Source: Cristatella mucedo (Eukaryota; Bryozoa; Phylactolaemata; Cristatellidae). From it: a stretch of 55,000 nt of DNA. The notes beneath the pieces are model-generated. The model worked only from the letters and a program-made list of their open reading frames with translations, ran no database searches and was not told the origin of the DNA. The translations under genes were made by a program, and so were the position numbers. Location of the stretch: positions 2,388,501 to 2,443,500 of the forward strand of contig WPIO01000007.1 in the NCBI GenBank assembly GCA_009760855.2, read 5' to 3'. Below, in pieces: positions 36,432 through 49,600 of the stretch. Each line of letters starts with the position of its first letter. Position 1 is the first letter of the stretch.

Positions 36432-38200
36432 CCGTATTTTATCGAGTATAAGCCCACTCACTAATGCATAAGCCCCCAATTTTTCAGAACAAATATTTTT
36501 ATTCAATAATTAAATTAACTGTACAATATAAAGACTTATAATAATCAATCATGTCACTATCACTATCCTCTACATCAGGAATGGTGCCAATACCCTTTCA
36601 ACGCTCCTCGTTTATATCACAGGATTCAAATATGGTGGAAACTTCGTTGCCATCATTGTCGTCGTCACTCTCTTCATAAACTGCTTCATCTTCCGTTCCG
36701 TCTATTGCATTTGAAATGCCACACTTCTTGAAAGCTCAGACTATATTCTTTGTCTTTACGCTGTCCCAGGTTTTCATCATCTACTCACAGACCTAAGCAA
36801 TGGACGGCTTCTTGATCCTTCCTGCTGGTGTCGAGTTGTCAGCCGGCTGGCCCATCATCAATTTGGTCACATTTCCCCGTAAGGCCACCTTGAATGATTT
36901 ATTGATGCTTAAACCCAGAAGCTGCAACTGAGTAGTCAGATTGCTCAGGATAACTGCCAGCTAAATTTTCATGTCAGCTGCCACTTTCTTAACTTCGTCC
37001 TTCAAATGTCCCCTGAATGAATCAAACACGAGTGAGGCTTTTTTTCAAAATACTTCCCGGTCAGCAGCAAAACACCTTTGAAAGCCATACTTTCATTCAC
37101 TCGCTGTCCATCAAAGCCTTTCTTGAATTTCAATCACCAATCCTTGACGAACCTATTTTGTTGGTAGTCTTTTACGTCGGAAAATGACCACCAGTTTAAG
37201 TTTTGTGCCATCTGCTACACATGCCAAAACTACGGCATATCGATTTTTTGTTTCCTTTAGTTTTAATTTATACCGTCTTGGCTTTTTTAACATAATAAAC
37301 AGCTCTATTTCTGGGGGCATCAAATGTTACAGGTACCTCATCCATATTTTAGATGTGGGGCATCTCAAAGTTGTGTTGTGTTCTATGCACAGCTGAACTA
37401 TGAACATCTGGAGGTTCATGAGCTTTTCTTCATATTGTTTAGGCATTTGTGTGTCAATTTAGTCCGCGTTCACATGGCCAGGCCCTGACATTTCATAAAG
37501 TGGTAGCGCCACTTTGCAGTTCCTGTAAAGTTCACAGCTCCTCTGTCTACAGCAATCTTTTTGGCTTCCTGCTAGATCATCTTGGTTGACACTGCTATCC
37601 CATTTTCGCTTTGTTGAACTACTTAAAGTTTTAACATCATTATCCACCTTTTGCCAATTTTCAGATTTTTCTCGACGTATCGTTTTTGGATTGGGAATTT
37701 TTTCATAGCCGCTTCTTGCATTATTCATCTTCTGACTGTTCTGAATCTGAGACAGGTTCAAACAATCTCTACTGTATGATTACCATTGTCCTTTGCGTAC
37801 TGCATTACCTTTAACTAGAAGCCATCAGAATAGGCATGTCTCCTCCGATTTCCGGTTTTGCGGATTCCAACTTGATCATAATCATTGTTTTATCCGGATC
37901 CGTCGCCCCCATCATCCAGGTCCTCACCTGTGAAGTCATCGATCTCAATGACACCATCATCTTCGTCTTCAATTGTGAGGGCTTTCCGAGTCAGCTGACT
38001 GTCAAATTTGTGTTGATAAACAAGCCTATTTGAACACATTTTGGCGACCAGTTAATCTTTGTTGGGTGGCATTCAAAGTAGTTACCTTGTTTAACGCAAT
38101 ATTAAAACAAAAAAGAAACCTCCCATTTATAAGCCCTCTCTCCATGATCTAACCCCAAATTTTGGAAAAAATAGGGGGACTTATACACGGTAACCTACGG
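36432..38200 (-). mobile_element. pogo/Tigger DNA transposon with TIRs and TA target site
   Basis: The left end CCGTATTTTATCG-AGTATAAGCCC and the right end (reverse) CCGTAGGTTACCG-TGTATAAGTCCC form inverted termini. Each is flanked by TA (36430-36431 and 38201-38202). The 1769-base body contains a dead transposase on the minus strand. The size is somewhat under that of full Tigger elements. Confidence 0.85.
36560..37770 (-). pseudogene. Degenerate pogo/Tigger (DDE, CENP-B related) transposase
   Basis: The minus-strand frames give, in protein order: HVNADYIDTQM-like, EEKLMNLQMFIVQL, NMDEVPVTFDAP (first catalytic Asp region), NRYAVVLACVADGTKLKLVV, GFDGQRVNESM, LVFDSFRGHL (second Asp), GGLTGKCDQI, and VCEWMMKTWDSV-like then FKKCGISNAIDGTED. 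These are hallmark blocks of Tigger transposases. Stops and frameshifts throughout. The DNA-binding N-terminus is not clear; the acidic stretch at 37900-38000 may belong to it or be unrelated. Confidence 0.88.
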
Positions 38201-38339
38201 TATATTCCTATATAGTAACTAACGGGGTGCCAAGGAGCACAGCGTGGTCTTTTCTGTATATAGAGGGGTTTATGTTTAAGAGCTTGCGTTCCGATTAGCG
38301 TGAAATTTAGTGCATACAGTTAAATCACAGTCAGGTTCA

Positions 38340-39720
38340 TCATTCAATCGCGACTGTACCTTCTCGAAGCGGATTCCATGTTAATTTGTAGCGGATTTCT
38401 ATAGATTGTGTTGTTGGGTGATTGCTGTTGATTTCGTGCATTTTAACTGAATGTATTTGTCTAGTGGTGAGAAATTATGTGTGTAGACTGTAAACATCAA
38501 GCAATGTTAGGTTCTATCAAATTTGGAGCTTTGCACAAACTGATTTACGATGAATTGGCGTTAGTCTCTAGCGTATTATTGCGGATTATGTTATAAGTTT
38601 GGGTCATTGCCATACACAGTATGAGAAAATACACGTGCAATGTTATGAAATTGTGTGGCTGCACTTTAGATGGATTTTAGTGTGATATCAATAAGAAAAT
38701 GTAGTTATACCAGCTGGCCCTAGCGCAGTGCTGTGAACTTGAGGTGGATTAGTGTAATTGCAAGTAACTGTAGCATATTTTGTGAAGTTAGTAATCAACA
38801 ACTTGAAAATTAGTGAGTAGACTGAAATCATAATATCGTGCAATATTCAAACAAATAATTGAAACTTGGTGAATTAAATTTTTAGTCGGTTTTCGGTAGA
38901 TTTCGCTATCGGGATTTTGCTATCGGCCGGGCCAATTGATTCGATTGCTGGTCGGTGCATGATAATGATGATTTGTTCCGCAATGCCACAAAATATGCGG
39001 GTTCGTTTTAAAAAGATCTTACTGCAGTAAGCCATACGAATTCGAATTTCAAGCATTGCCGTGGATTGGAGTGGGCCATTTTAGTTGATTACAGTGCATT
39101 GCCCAAGATCGCGCCTGTGCAGTGGCTTGGTTATCTGGATGCACTTTAAACAAAGCGCACTGTAGTCTGGAATCGCAATTGGAGCTTCGCGAAGTCAATT
39201 TCTGGTGGATCTTTGGTAGATCCGAGTTTATTTTGGAAATGAACGGGACCATTGCTAGAGACTGCTGGGTATTGCACGAGAACGCCCGTGTCTTCGCTCG
39301 AGAAGGTGTAAGATTTCAACAGTAAGCAGAGTGTTGCTTAATGAGAAATCCAAATTGGAGCTTCTTGGGCAGGGTTTCTGGTCGTCTTCCGGTGGATTGC
39401 AGTGGATCTTGGACCGAACTATTGCAGTCGGTTGCAATGCATTTCATGAGACCGCTTGCGAAAAATGGCGAAAGATTTCCTGGGTACACTTGAACGATAG
39501 CACTGTATAATATGAATAACAAATTTAGCTTTGCCTTACCAATTTCTTGTGCTGCGGTGGATGATGGTAGTGCACAGCGCTTTTGCTTCTCATTTGCACG
39601 AGAAAGCACGAGCGCAACTTCGCATTATTCGGCTGGTACATTCTAACAGTGTGCTGCATGCAATATGCAATCAAAATTCCTGCCTTGAATAGCCTATTTC
39701 CAGTCAATTCTGGTTTTTAG
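38340..39720. repeat. Degenerate tandem satellite, period about 175 bases
   Basis: A motif like AAATTGGAGCTT recurs at about 38518, 38697 (weak), 38863, 39042, 39173, 39348 and 39525, mostly 166-179 bases apart (one unit is about 131). Between them other blocks line up: CTGGATGCACTTTAAACAAAG before 39173, GGGTACACTTGAACGATAG before 39525, GGCTGCACTTTAGATGG before 38697, and GGTGGAT blocks after each motif. No coding sequence seen. Confidence 0.7.
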
Positions 39721-39945
39721 AATGGATTGAGGCCCTCGTTGGTCATATGTTAGTTTGTCTCTTAAAAGTTACGGAAAGTCTTTGGCTTCCCATGCTGAAG
39801 GTGCACTCCAAGAACCAGGCAACCTGTTTTGACACGCTTAACAGGTGTACCCTAACTTGAAATCCCCAAGCCAGAGCCCGAAGGCTAACCCTTTAATAAA
39901 AAATACGGATAGAAAATTTAAAAGCCTTATTTGTATAACCTCAGA

Positions 39946-40075
39946 ACAGCCTTAACGGCTATCACCACAGCTTGCAGTGGACAATAAAGGATCGCCTTCT
40001 TCAGGACTCGAACCCACGACCTGGGTTGTGAAGAGGGAGTATCTTAACTCCTGGGCGAAGACCTAGGGCAGTATA
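39946..40075 (-). mobile_element. tRNA-derived SINE, family 2, best copy
   Basis: Minus strand: GGTCTTCGCCCAGGAGTTAAG (A box), GGTCGTGGGTTCGAGTCC (B box), then GGCGATCCTTTATTGTCC, ACTGCAAGC and GATAGCCGT. Matches the copies at 18951 and 46730. Confidence 0.8.
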
Positions 40076-40950
40076 ACGCTGTCTTAAAATTACCTCGCCC
40101 TACAAAATAAGTAGCCGCTCTGAAAAGCGACAGTGTAGTGCTTTCTGGAGATTCGGTGCTCCAATTGCTTTCTTGCGCTGCAAAAAGTGGTTGCCACTAC
40201 TGGAAAAATACCCTAAATCTGCGAGGCCGACAACCCTCATGAGCCGATATGTGCGTCATCAGCCTGTACAAGTTTGCATATGAGAGAGTGAGTGCGTGAG
40301 TCCGTAAACACAAGTCTCAAGCTTTACAATTGCATTTTGTCCTTCGTGAAATATATGGTAACATTAAGATGGTATAGCTATATTAAGTGACGAGTCAAAA
40401 TTTCAGCGGAGATAATTTGCTTATTTGAATATCTAGCTAAGACGTGTATTAGCTCAGTTGCCTTAAAAGAATTGCTCTTTTTCACCGTTACAGCAGCGAG
40501 TAGCCTTACTAAAAGCTACCGTTAATCTATAAAAAAAAGAACAGTGTAAGCCTGAAACCGAAGATCTCTGTCTCTGTTTTGTAGTCTGCATAATTTGCTG
40601 ACACTCTGTTGTTGCTTCTTGTCATTTCTTTGTGCAATAATTGTAGAATTGCTAAACAGCTAAGACACTTGACTAAGACGTAAGCGGGTCCTGTAATTTT
40701 ATCGCGAAGCCGTCGTACATAAATGGATAATTGGAACTCCGGAGCACGTGTAAATGGGTGTGTGGCTGCTCTGCGAATGGCTTCAACCAGTATCCAATAT
40801 CGAAGGATTGCTGGCAATCCCGGAATTCCTAGCATCTATCACTAGCTTCCATATAATGGATGAAGTGAAAAGCATATGATTTAGCAACTATACAGCGGCA
40901 CACGATCCTTTGCGGCTATCATCCCGCTGCCGGCCAACAATACAAAAGAA
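40076..40950. other. No gene recognised
   Basis: AT-rich; the longest ORF (102 codons, minus 40527-40835) has no motif I recognise. Confidence 0.45.
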
Positions 40951-41083
40951 TATAATTCACTTGTATAGCGCCCCAAGAGAACTTTATTCAGGCGTTTCAC
41001 ATATGCCTCGGGGCTCGAGCCCACTACATCAGCCAGACCTTGGTCGGGGTGAGCACCTTAACCGCTTGACCAAACCAGCTCGA
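40951..41083 (-). mobile_element. tRNA-derived SINE, family 1
   Basis: Minus strand: TGGTTTGGTCAAGCGGTTAAG, GGTGCTCACCCCGACCAAGG, GTGGGCTCGAGCCC, CATATGTGAAACGCCTGAAT, AGTTCTCTTGGGGCGCTATA and CAAGTGAATTATA. The SINE family with the LINE-like tail. Confidence 0.85.
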
Positions 41084-41454
41084 AGTGGGTGCTAAGGATC
41101 TCAAAACCCACTGTGGTGCAAATTGTGAATGCCTTGCCGCTGAGCCAAGATCCAGTAGCTAAAAAGTGAAACGCATACCACAGCATAATGTGTATCTCTG
41201 CGTTCCTCATTTATCTTACAATGGTGCAGAATCAAATCATATTTTCCCCAAGATAGTTTTGAGGAAAATGCATTCACTAGGCTCTAAATTCGTAATTCTG
41301 GAAAGAGAACAAACTTGATGACTGAACAGTGAATTCATTCCTCGTACAAAATTTATCGGAAAATAATCAGGCGGTCATTAAATTTAAGACTCCGATGGGT
41401 TATAGTCTCACCACTACTCACGACAGACGAAAAGCTCCTGGTCGCTAATTATGG

Positions 41455-42125
41455 CTATGTGTCCATGGTTCTCGATAAAGGATCCACCCTCACCGAAGGC
41501 GGTGGGGTGGGCTCTTTATCCGACCACGAAGGTTGTTCCCTTCCTCTTTTCACTATCTATACTTTCTCTCTCGCTCTCTTTCTCCATCTATGGCCAGTTT
41601 CATCACCAAACAAACAGTATTGGCTTTAATTTCTTTGCCGATGACACACAGCTCCAAGTATTAATCGACACCTAGAAGCTTTGCCACTCACCCGACTTAC
41701 TTAATTACAGCACTGCTTATATTAAAAACAATCACATTTAGATGACTACTTACTTCCTGCAGCTTAACTATGATAAGACAGAACTCGTAGCCATGGGCAA
41801 GCCTAGTGTCACCCTGAAGCTGGAAGACCTAACCGGCAAGATTGGTTAATTTCAAATTACTCAAGTAATAATAATAACTGTTATTACTTTTACTATATTT
41901 ACATACAGCGCCCTGTTAAAACAAATTTATTTCTGGGCACTGGATATGCCATTCAAAATCGACTTGTCTTTGAATGAGCACATTGCCTAAACTGTCAATT
42001 CGGCTTACATTCAGTTAAGCAACATTACCAAAATCAGGGCCTGATTACACACGAGCATGATAGCCAAACTAGCGTTTGTGGCATCGCGTCTAGATTACAG
42101 TAATTTATTTATTCATGACTTGCGG
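41455..42125 (+). mobile_element. Decayed LINE reverse transcriptase, more distant relative
   Basis: Pieces of RT are visible: SIGFNFFADDTQLQ (active site, about 41610-41655), YFLQLNYDKTELVAMGK (41746-41800), IDLSLNEHI and NSAYIQLSNITKIRA (41960-42040), and VASRLDYS. The wording differs from the main family, so it is probably an older or separate lineage. Confidence 0.75.
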
Positions 42126-43606
42126 TCAGTACCCTTAATCGGCTGCAACATAACGATTTGGCTCTTTTAGCCATAAGATGCCATAAGAACAATTAATTAA
42201 TTATAATAAGTGTGCTCTTGCTGGCTAGACTGTTCACAGCCACCCAAAATCATGATCCATAACCATGATCCATCCATCCACCCGGATGCCATACTATCTG
42301 CCCACCGTTGGCCAGGCTAGATGGCTGCAGAAGTTTTTTCTTACAGTTTTCACTATGTGATAGCTTAGCTAGCAAGCAAGATCATGTACAATCTAATCAC
42401 TATCGATTCTCTCCGAATATCGGCTGGGAGCATTTCATATTTCCAAGGACACGACTGTTTGGCAACCCCCTAGTCGGTCAAGACCCATCACTTTTTTTTG
42501 AAAAATCCTAGCTCTAGGGTTATGAGAAGCTAATATATTTAGAAAGGTTTCTGGTAGAAGTTAGAGATTTGATTTATGATGGCATTTGAATAGTCTCGTA
42601 GTGAACACATACTGATGAATTGTTGCGTACGACTTCAGTATGCCCAGACCGTATACTGCTGAGTGTCCTGTAGTGTGATCGTTATGTAATCCATGGCCTC
42701 ATGCCCTATTCCGCATTATATGCAGCAACGGTCAGCCAAATATATTTGTATATAGACTTTTGCATCCAGTTCGTGCGAGCTGGTAGGCTAGTATCACTCA
42801 CTGGATCAACGATCGTCATGCATTTCTTCTTCAAGGACAATTATATTAAAGTGGCACTCCAAGTTAGTAAAGCAATCCAAAGTAAACCGAACAATTCGCA
42901 TTGCTTACAGAGAAGATAGAAGATCAGAGTAGAATGTCAGAATGTCACCTCATCACAGCAACAATTATTCTGGAGCAAGTTTGCCATTCGACCAGGTGCA
43001 CGTGGGAAGTAAAATCTACTAAGGGTCCTGCAGCAATCGAACACACTTTAGCCAAGGAGCAGGCTTCATAGTAGCTGTTATTATTAAATTGAGACTCACG
43101 CGTTCGTCTTACGTGACAATGGCCGAGGCTATGGCAAAGCACAGTGAGCTCACTGTTGACAACATAACAATATCCAGCTGTAGCAGACATCGAAGTAAAG
43201 CAGCGAGAAAAGTTGAGTCGAACAGTGTGCCACAGGACAGGCATGCCCGTGCTGCTACAGGTAAGCGCACAAGGATGGGCAAGGCCGCAACGCGTCCTTG
43301 CATTTTAGTTTTGATTGCATATATCGTGAACAATTTAATTTCCAGATTATGTTCGGGCAGGCTATAAGTGTACAACCGTGCCAAGCACTAACGGCAGCAA
43401 AAAATGGGAAGGTGCACGGCCAAAGTGCTGACCGACATCGACATTCTGCAGCCAGAAATCAGGCTGCTGGTGATGCAAACACATGCTGCTTCAATGTGAT
43501 TGATTCGACACTGTTGCTGTCACTTGCTGAAGCTGCGACAGCACTGCTAGCCCAAAGCTCTGCCGGGGAGCATACTGGTCGCTTAGTGGCACAGGCATGC
43601 ACGCCC
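42126..43606. other. Downstream of the ABCB gene, no gene recognised
   Basis: It presumably includes the ABCB 3' UTR. A minus-strand ATTAAA variant signal is near 43333. ORFs below 100 codons carry no recognisable motif. Confidence 0.4.
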
Positions 43607-46600
43607 TTACGTGGCGGGTTTCTGGTTCTGCACGGTGAGCAGCTTGTAGTAGAAGCCCTTGCGTGCCACCAGCTCGTCGTGTGTGCCCGTCTCCACGACC
43701 TGGCCGTGCCGAAGCACGGCAATCTTGTCGGCATTCTGCACGGTGGACAGGCGGTGTGCGATGACGATCGACGTGCGACCAAGCCGAGCCTGGTCCAGCG
43801 CCTCCTGCACCACCTGCACGCAACGACCGGAATGACTCCGATGGTCCGATGGCGCAACTTGGTGTCGCATCAAGCAGCAGCAGCAGCCACACTCCACTGA
43901 GGGCTAATCCGAGCTGCCCCCTCGGAAAGCCTAGCACAGCAACCGGGTGGGGAGGCAAGGTTGCAGCTCTGCATGAGTAAGAAAAAATGGGTGCTTTTGA
44001 AAAATGCGCGATCGGTTCACAGCTCCCTGCCCACCACCGGCAATCAGGTGAGGATCGGGCACGGCCAAGCGAATGCCCACTGGAACCTAGGAGCACATAC
44101 GCAACGGAGGCAGTTGCAACGGACACCGAGCCAGTGGCGTGGTAGGAAGGCATTCAGAAAAAGTAGAAAAAGGAGAAAGAGTCAAGCTGATCCTCTAGAA
44201 TACGTCCTAGTTGCAACAACAAGACGGCTAATGGTAGGGAATGAGGGACGGACAGCAGAAGGATGGGGGAACGATGAAGGGAAGGTGAAGGGAGGGACAT
44301 AGGAAGGGATCGAGGGTGGCTGGAGTGAAGAGAGCAGGAGGAAAGTGAGGGCTGCACAGTCACTCACGCGTTCACTCTCCGTGTCCAGAGCCGACGTCGC
44401 CTCGTCCAGAAGAAGGATCTTGGGGTTTCGAAGCAGCGCTCTCGCGATGGCAACTCGCTGCTTCTGGCCACCGCTGAGCTGTGTGCCCTTGCTGCCCACG
44501 TTGGTCTCGTAGCCCTAGTAACGAGCAAACCGACAGCAGTCAAAAGGAGTCAAGGTCAAATGCAAAGGTGGGATCAAGGTTCGAAAATGCACTGTCGTGA
44601 CACTTGGTGCAGACACTCATGCTGGGTGTAGCTGCAATGCATAGGAGCATCCATGCGATCAGCCTCGAGTGTGCTACAAGCAGGCACGCAACTCACACGA
44701 CACGACAACATAACGCGATGCCGGACCAGGCGATTGTATGCACAGCAGCTGAGAGCACGCGCGACCCATCTTACATCTGGAAGGCTGGTGATGAAATCGT
44801 GAATGTTGGCTTTCTTGGCAGCAGCGATAACGTCGGCCATGGGCACGTCGTCGCAAGCATTATTTCCGTAGGCAATGTTCTTGGCGATGCTGCAGTCGAA
44901 TAACACCGGCTCCTGCGAGACGATTCCGATTTGCGAGCGTAGCCAGGCTACGTTCAGAGCTCGGATGTCTCTGCCGTCCAGAATCTGCAAAGCCACGAGG
45001 ACAGCTGGTCGCCTGGCACGAAATGGCAGAGTAGCTGCCAACATGGCGCAGGCTAGTGTGCCGTCCGTGCAGCAAACGGCAATCGGGAGGCGCAGGGTGC
45101 ACTGCATACCACGTGACCACCGTCGACGTCGTAGAAGCGCTCCATGAGCTGCACGCTCGTGCTCTTGCCGCAGCCGCTGCTGCCGACGAGGGCCAGCGTC
45201 TGTCCGGGGCTGAGCGACACGCTCAGCCCTCGCAGGACCTTGACCGTCGGCCGGTTTGGATAATGGAAATGCACGTCGCGGAATTCGACTGTAGCATTGT
45301 AGGCAGCCTTCGATACAGAACAGCAGATAAGTGATGTACCCGGATTTATGGGTAGCCTGCACATAGAAATCTGGCTGAGAGAGAAATTGCGAGTCAAACG
45401 CTAATGGTTTGAAGAAAATATACGCCCAAACCATGCTGAAATTGGCAGAGCGAATACATTGCGACTAGAAGACCATTTGTCACAATTTGAAATCAATGTT
45501 TAAAAGGTGGAAAACATTTATTTATTTACATGGTTCAACTTACATAGAATCAACATCTAACTTTTTCTTACATTCATGATTTCCTTTGGTGATCTTAGAT
45601 AATAATATAATATATAATAATATAATTTATTTAGAAAGTGCACCAAGAGAACTGAATCTCTATTCAGGAACTACACATATGCCTCGGGGCTCGAGCCCAC
45701 GACCTCAGCCAGACTTTAGTCGGGGCGAGCACCTTAACCGCTGGACCAAACTCATTTCTCTCATGATCTTGCAAGTAGATGGGAATAAAAAGTTGGATTT
45801 TGTAGATACAGTTGTATAGAATTCTTTGCACCGAGAGAAAATACTTAACAACCAGGAATATCCATAACAAGCTTTATTCGTGTCGGGACGATGGTGATAC
45901 ACAGCATTCCAAAATCGAGTCACGGAGACAGCGCATGCACCAATTCCACTCAGGTATAGTTAGCACACTCTGCTCGATAAGAGTGGCTGCACTTTAATTA
46001 TCGACGTTTCTTCCAAACTTTCGCAAAATTAAAGTAAAAGTAAAGGTTAGCTGACTTATACATAGCCTCATTTATTTAAAGGTAGAACAGCCGTATCAGT
46101 TATCACTCAGTTCAGTTATCACTCTGCTAACTTAATCTAAAATGCCCTCCCTATACTGCAAACAACAAGCTTTATTCTGATGCCACAACCAAATTAAAAC
46201 AGGAAATATGTGACGTCCAAAATAAAAATGTGTAAAATAATGTTATTTTTTCTAAACGAATAAAAATGCCATAAATAGATTCTACCAATAGAATCAGAAT
46301 CTTTTGGATGAGTTGTTGCCAAGTCAATCGGCATTAGACAAAAAATGAATTCCCTCGTAATGGCTGGATTTTGAGGTCAGCAATGCATAAAGCTCTCAAG
46401 CATAACATCCACGAACTCACTGTTGCTTTGTCGAGTCACAGATGGAGATACAGGTACATACTTACACGCAGGGAAATGTTTCTGAGGCTGTAATGCCCGA
46501 AGTATTGCCTTTACAAGTCCCTTGCGTCTAATCTTGCTAGTGAATTAGCTCAACAGCATTTAGCAGCTGATCAATCGATTGCACACAAACTACCTTTTTA

Positions 46601-49600
46601 AAAGCTGCACCAAGAAGGAAAACTTAAAATACAATGCAGCCTCCACAGCTTTTTTACAAGAAAATAAATAAATAACTAAATCCTAGCTGATTAAACGGCC
46701 TCTTTTTGTATAGCAACAGGAGAGACTTTACGGCTATCACCACCGCTTGCAATGGCGATAAAGGATCGCCCACCGCAGGAATCGAACTTACGATCTCGGT
46801 TTCGAGGTCGTGAAAGCAACCACCTTACCTAGTGTGCAATCACGGCTCACAGAAAAAGACAATTTGCAGCCAAAACATGCGGTGGGTGAGGTCTGAAAGC
46901 TAATTAAAGATCCTGCGTAATACTTAGTCTAGCTTGTGGCATCAAATTTTTCAAGCGACTTCTTTGCACGGATTTGGTAAAGAGGCAGGCAGTTTGTCTA
47001 CTTGGCCTTTTCCTGTGCATCATGCACTCGGCCGTCTTGGAACAGAAAGCCTTATATTGGATAAGCAAAGACCCAAGAGAATATATGATTATATGCCGAG
47101 AGGAATCTTGAAATTCTGAATAATACGGAAACTTGTGCAGCCTTCGAAACAATTCCAAGTCTAGAGAGTGTGAAAGGGAGGTGATACTTAGGGCAATGCT
47201 TTTTGTAGCTGGGAAAGAATACCAAGCTCAAAACCCAGCCACATGTATTACAAGCCTCACGTTGCTTCGCAGACAGTGCGATTCATCACTTGTTGGCAGC
47301 AGCTGATAAGAAAGAGCCTTTCTCCTTGATGGTGTCTAACTCTTGAGGGTTGGGATGTTATTAGGGACACCGAAATTATTTCTCTACACGGACGTTGTAA
47401 GTTGCCACTTTACTTTGGCTCTGGCATGGGAGGCATATAATTATCGATTAATTATGCCGTTTAAAGGATAATTTTATTTTAGTTTTGCAAAAGATGCGTA
47501 GGAATCATATTTTTTGGGGCGCAGCCTTACTTGTGTCCTTGCTGGACTTGCATACATGGCTACACAAGGAACTTCTCAAAACCTAGTAGGCAGCGATTCA
47601 GCAATTATGCGGTTCTCACCGGCTTCTCCCCTTCGACCGAGTAGGCATCGATCTGCGGAACAGCAGCCTCCAACGCTTTGATGTGGCCTGCAGCCACCAA
47701 TGCATTTCCTGATTCGGGCAAATATGAGGTAGCCTGACCCACTGCCATTGCTCCAAACATGACCGTCGAAAAGGTTCTACAGGTAGAAATGAATGGATAT
47801 GTATTCCCTAAAGTAGACACATCTGGTCTGTTGCTATGCAAAGAAATAAAATGTTTCTTGCATGAAGTCACCAGTCCAGGTGCAGCAGCAACACAAATAC
47901 CTACATCATCATCGCCTCGAAGTCGATCTCCTTCTGGTCGATCAGGTATGCGCCCAAGTAGAATAAACCGGCATAGGCAAAGAAGATGATGGCTTGAGAG
48001 AAACCATAGGTGATGCCAATGCCCTGACTCCATTTAAGCTCTTTCCTGTAATCAGAAAAGCTGTTGATGAGACCTTAGGTAGGTCGTGATGACTGTGTCA
48101 GATTGATACACGGGCGATGCACGAGGGTCAGAGAGTCAGGAGACTCCTACAACGGTGAAAGCTCAGCTATAGTGTCAACTTGCATGTTTGCATTGACAGT
48201 GTGCACCAAAGTACTCGTTGCTTTACTATAGCATTGTAATAAGTACTGAATAACTAACAGCTAATTCTCTCACCAGACGTTAGGAAAAATAGGTTTGTAG
48301 AAGGACTATTACTGTTGGCCAGCTCTTTCCAACCAGCCTGAGTCTGACTAAATGCCATAAGGCAGCTCCTATGTAGGCTTCCGGCAACTGTTCTTCTCAC
48401 ATCTCTCATTCAAACCGAACTAACACTAACTTTAGATTTAACAAGTCATGTAACAGCAAAAATGTAAACAGAAAATAGTGCTTATTCACAACATACGATC
48501 TGGATTTTTTTCAATCAGCTATCTAGACAGGCAAAATGCATACAAAAAAATCAGGACTGATCATCAACTGGTATACGATAAACATTATGGGGCTTAGCAA
48601 TCTATCCTAGCTAAAGCTAACTCTAGCTTCTATCAGAGCATAATGGAATCACATATCCACAACGCAAACACGCTGATGTCGATCATGAATTATCTCCTTC
48701 ACAGCTCACAGGTCAGCACCACCACTAGCAATCATTGTAGGGATCTAGCCAATCGTTTCCCAGCTTCTTTTTTTCAGCAAAATAGATAAGATCAAAGAGT
48801 CCATCGCCACGGTAACATCCCTATTGGACTTTTTCAACTTCCATCCCTTGCTCCACCTCAATGTCCACTAGAACCACGCTCCTGCTAACCTGATATCGAG
48901 GTTCATCTTCAAGTCTAAGTTGGTTTACTAGCACTCTGGACACACACCGACTTGTCTCCTTTTGAGATGCCTAAACTTGCTGCTGGCATGAGTTAATAAT
49001 ATAATTAGCCTGTCATTGGCCTTAGGTTGTTTACTGGCATATTTCAAGGCCCGAGTCCACATAATGCATGTCCACCACTAGAACGGCAACCTGTGTACGC
49101 TCAAACCTAAAATCAGCTGTAAAAACCAAAGAGGACATGGCACATCCCCGCATAGTGACAAAAACAACGATGTCTACCAATAGCTGAGCTCGGCTTACTA
49201 GAGTCCTCACCGACTATCCAGCCATCAAGTAATGGAGCACTATGCAAAGGTGGCAGATACACTGAATGAAGACTGGGTCACTACATTTATTTTATGACAT
49301 CGCTGGAAAAGCATTTGTGCGACACCTGGTTATGCAAGCTATGGCATCAAATACGAAACGTGGGTGCTATTAAACACAGTTAAGTTTAATGGCTACCCAC
49401 CTTTTGCAACAGCCAGCCATTTGCAGCCCATTTGCTAGGCTTTCAATCAAATGACTTGGAAGGGCTCCATCAGTGCAGAGCAACCCTCAAATGCAAGCAA
49501 AGCACTCAAAACCAAGTAGGCTGCCTGCACTGTGCAGTAAATGAATATACCAGCAATATACAGTATATCCTTAGTATATCTTATATATCGGCTATCTGAG

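Noticed and set aside
40951-41083. Possible tRNA genes at SINE heads (also 45621 and 14464)
   Set aside because: A and B boxes are present, but the surrounding sequence does not fold as a cloverleaf by eye and recurs with a SINE tail.
43459-44153. Larger ORFs on both strands around the last ABCB exon
   Set aside because: Only the minus-strand frame at 43607-43813 matches the NBD2 C-terminus; the others are shadows.
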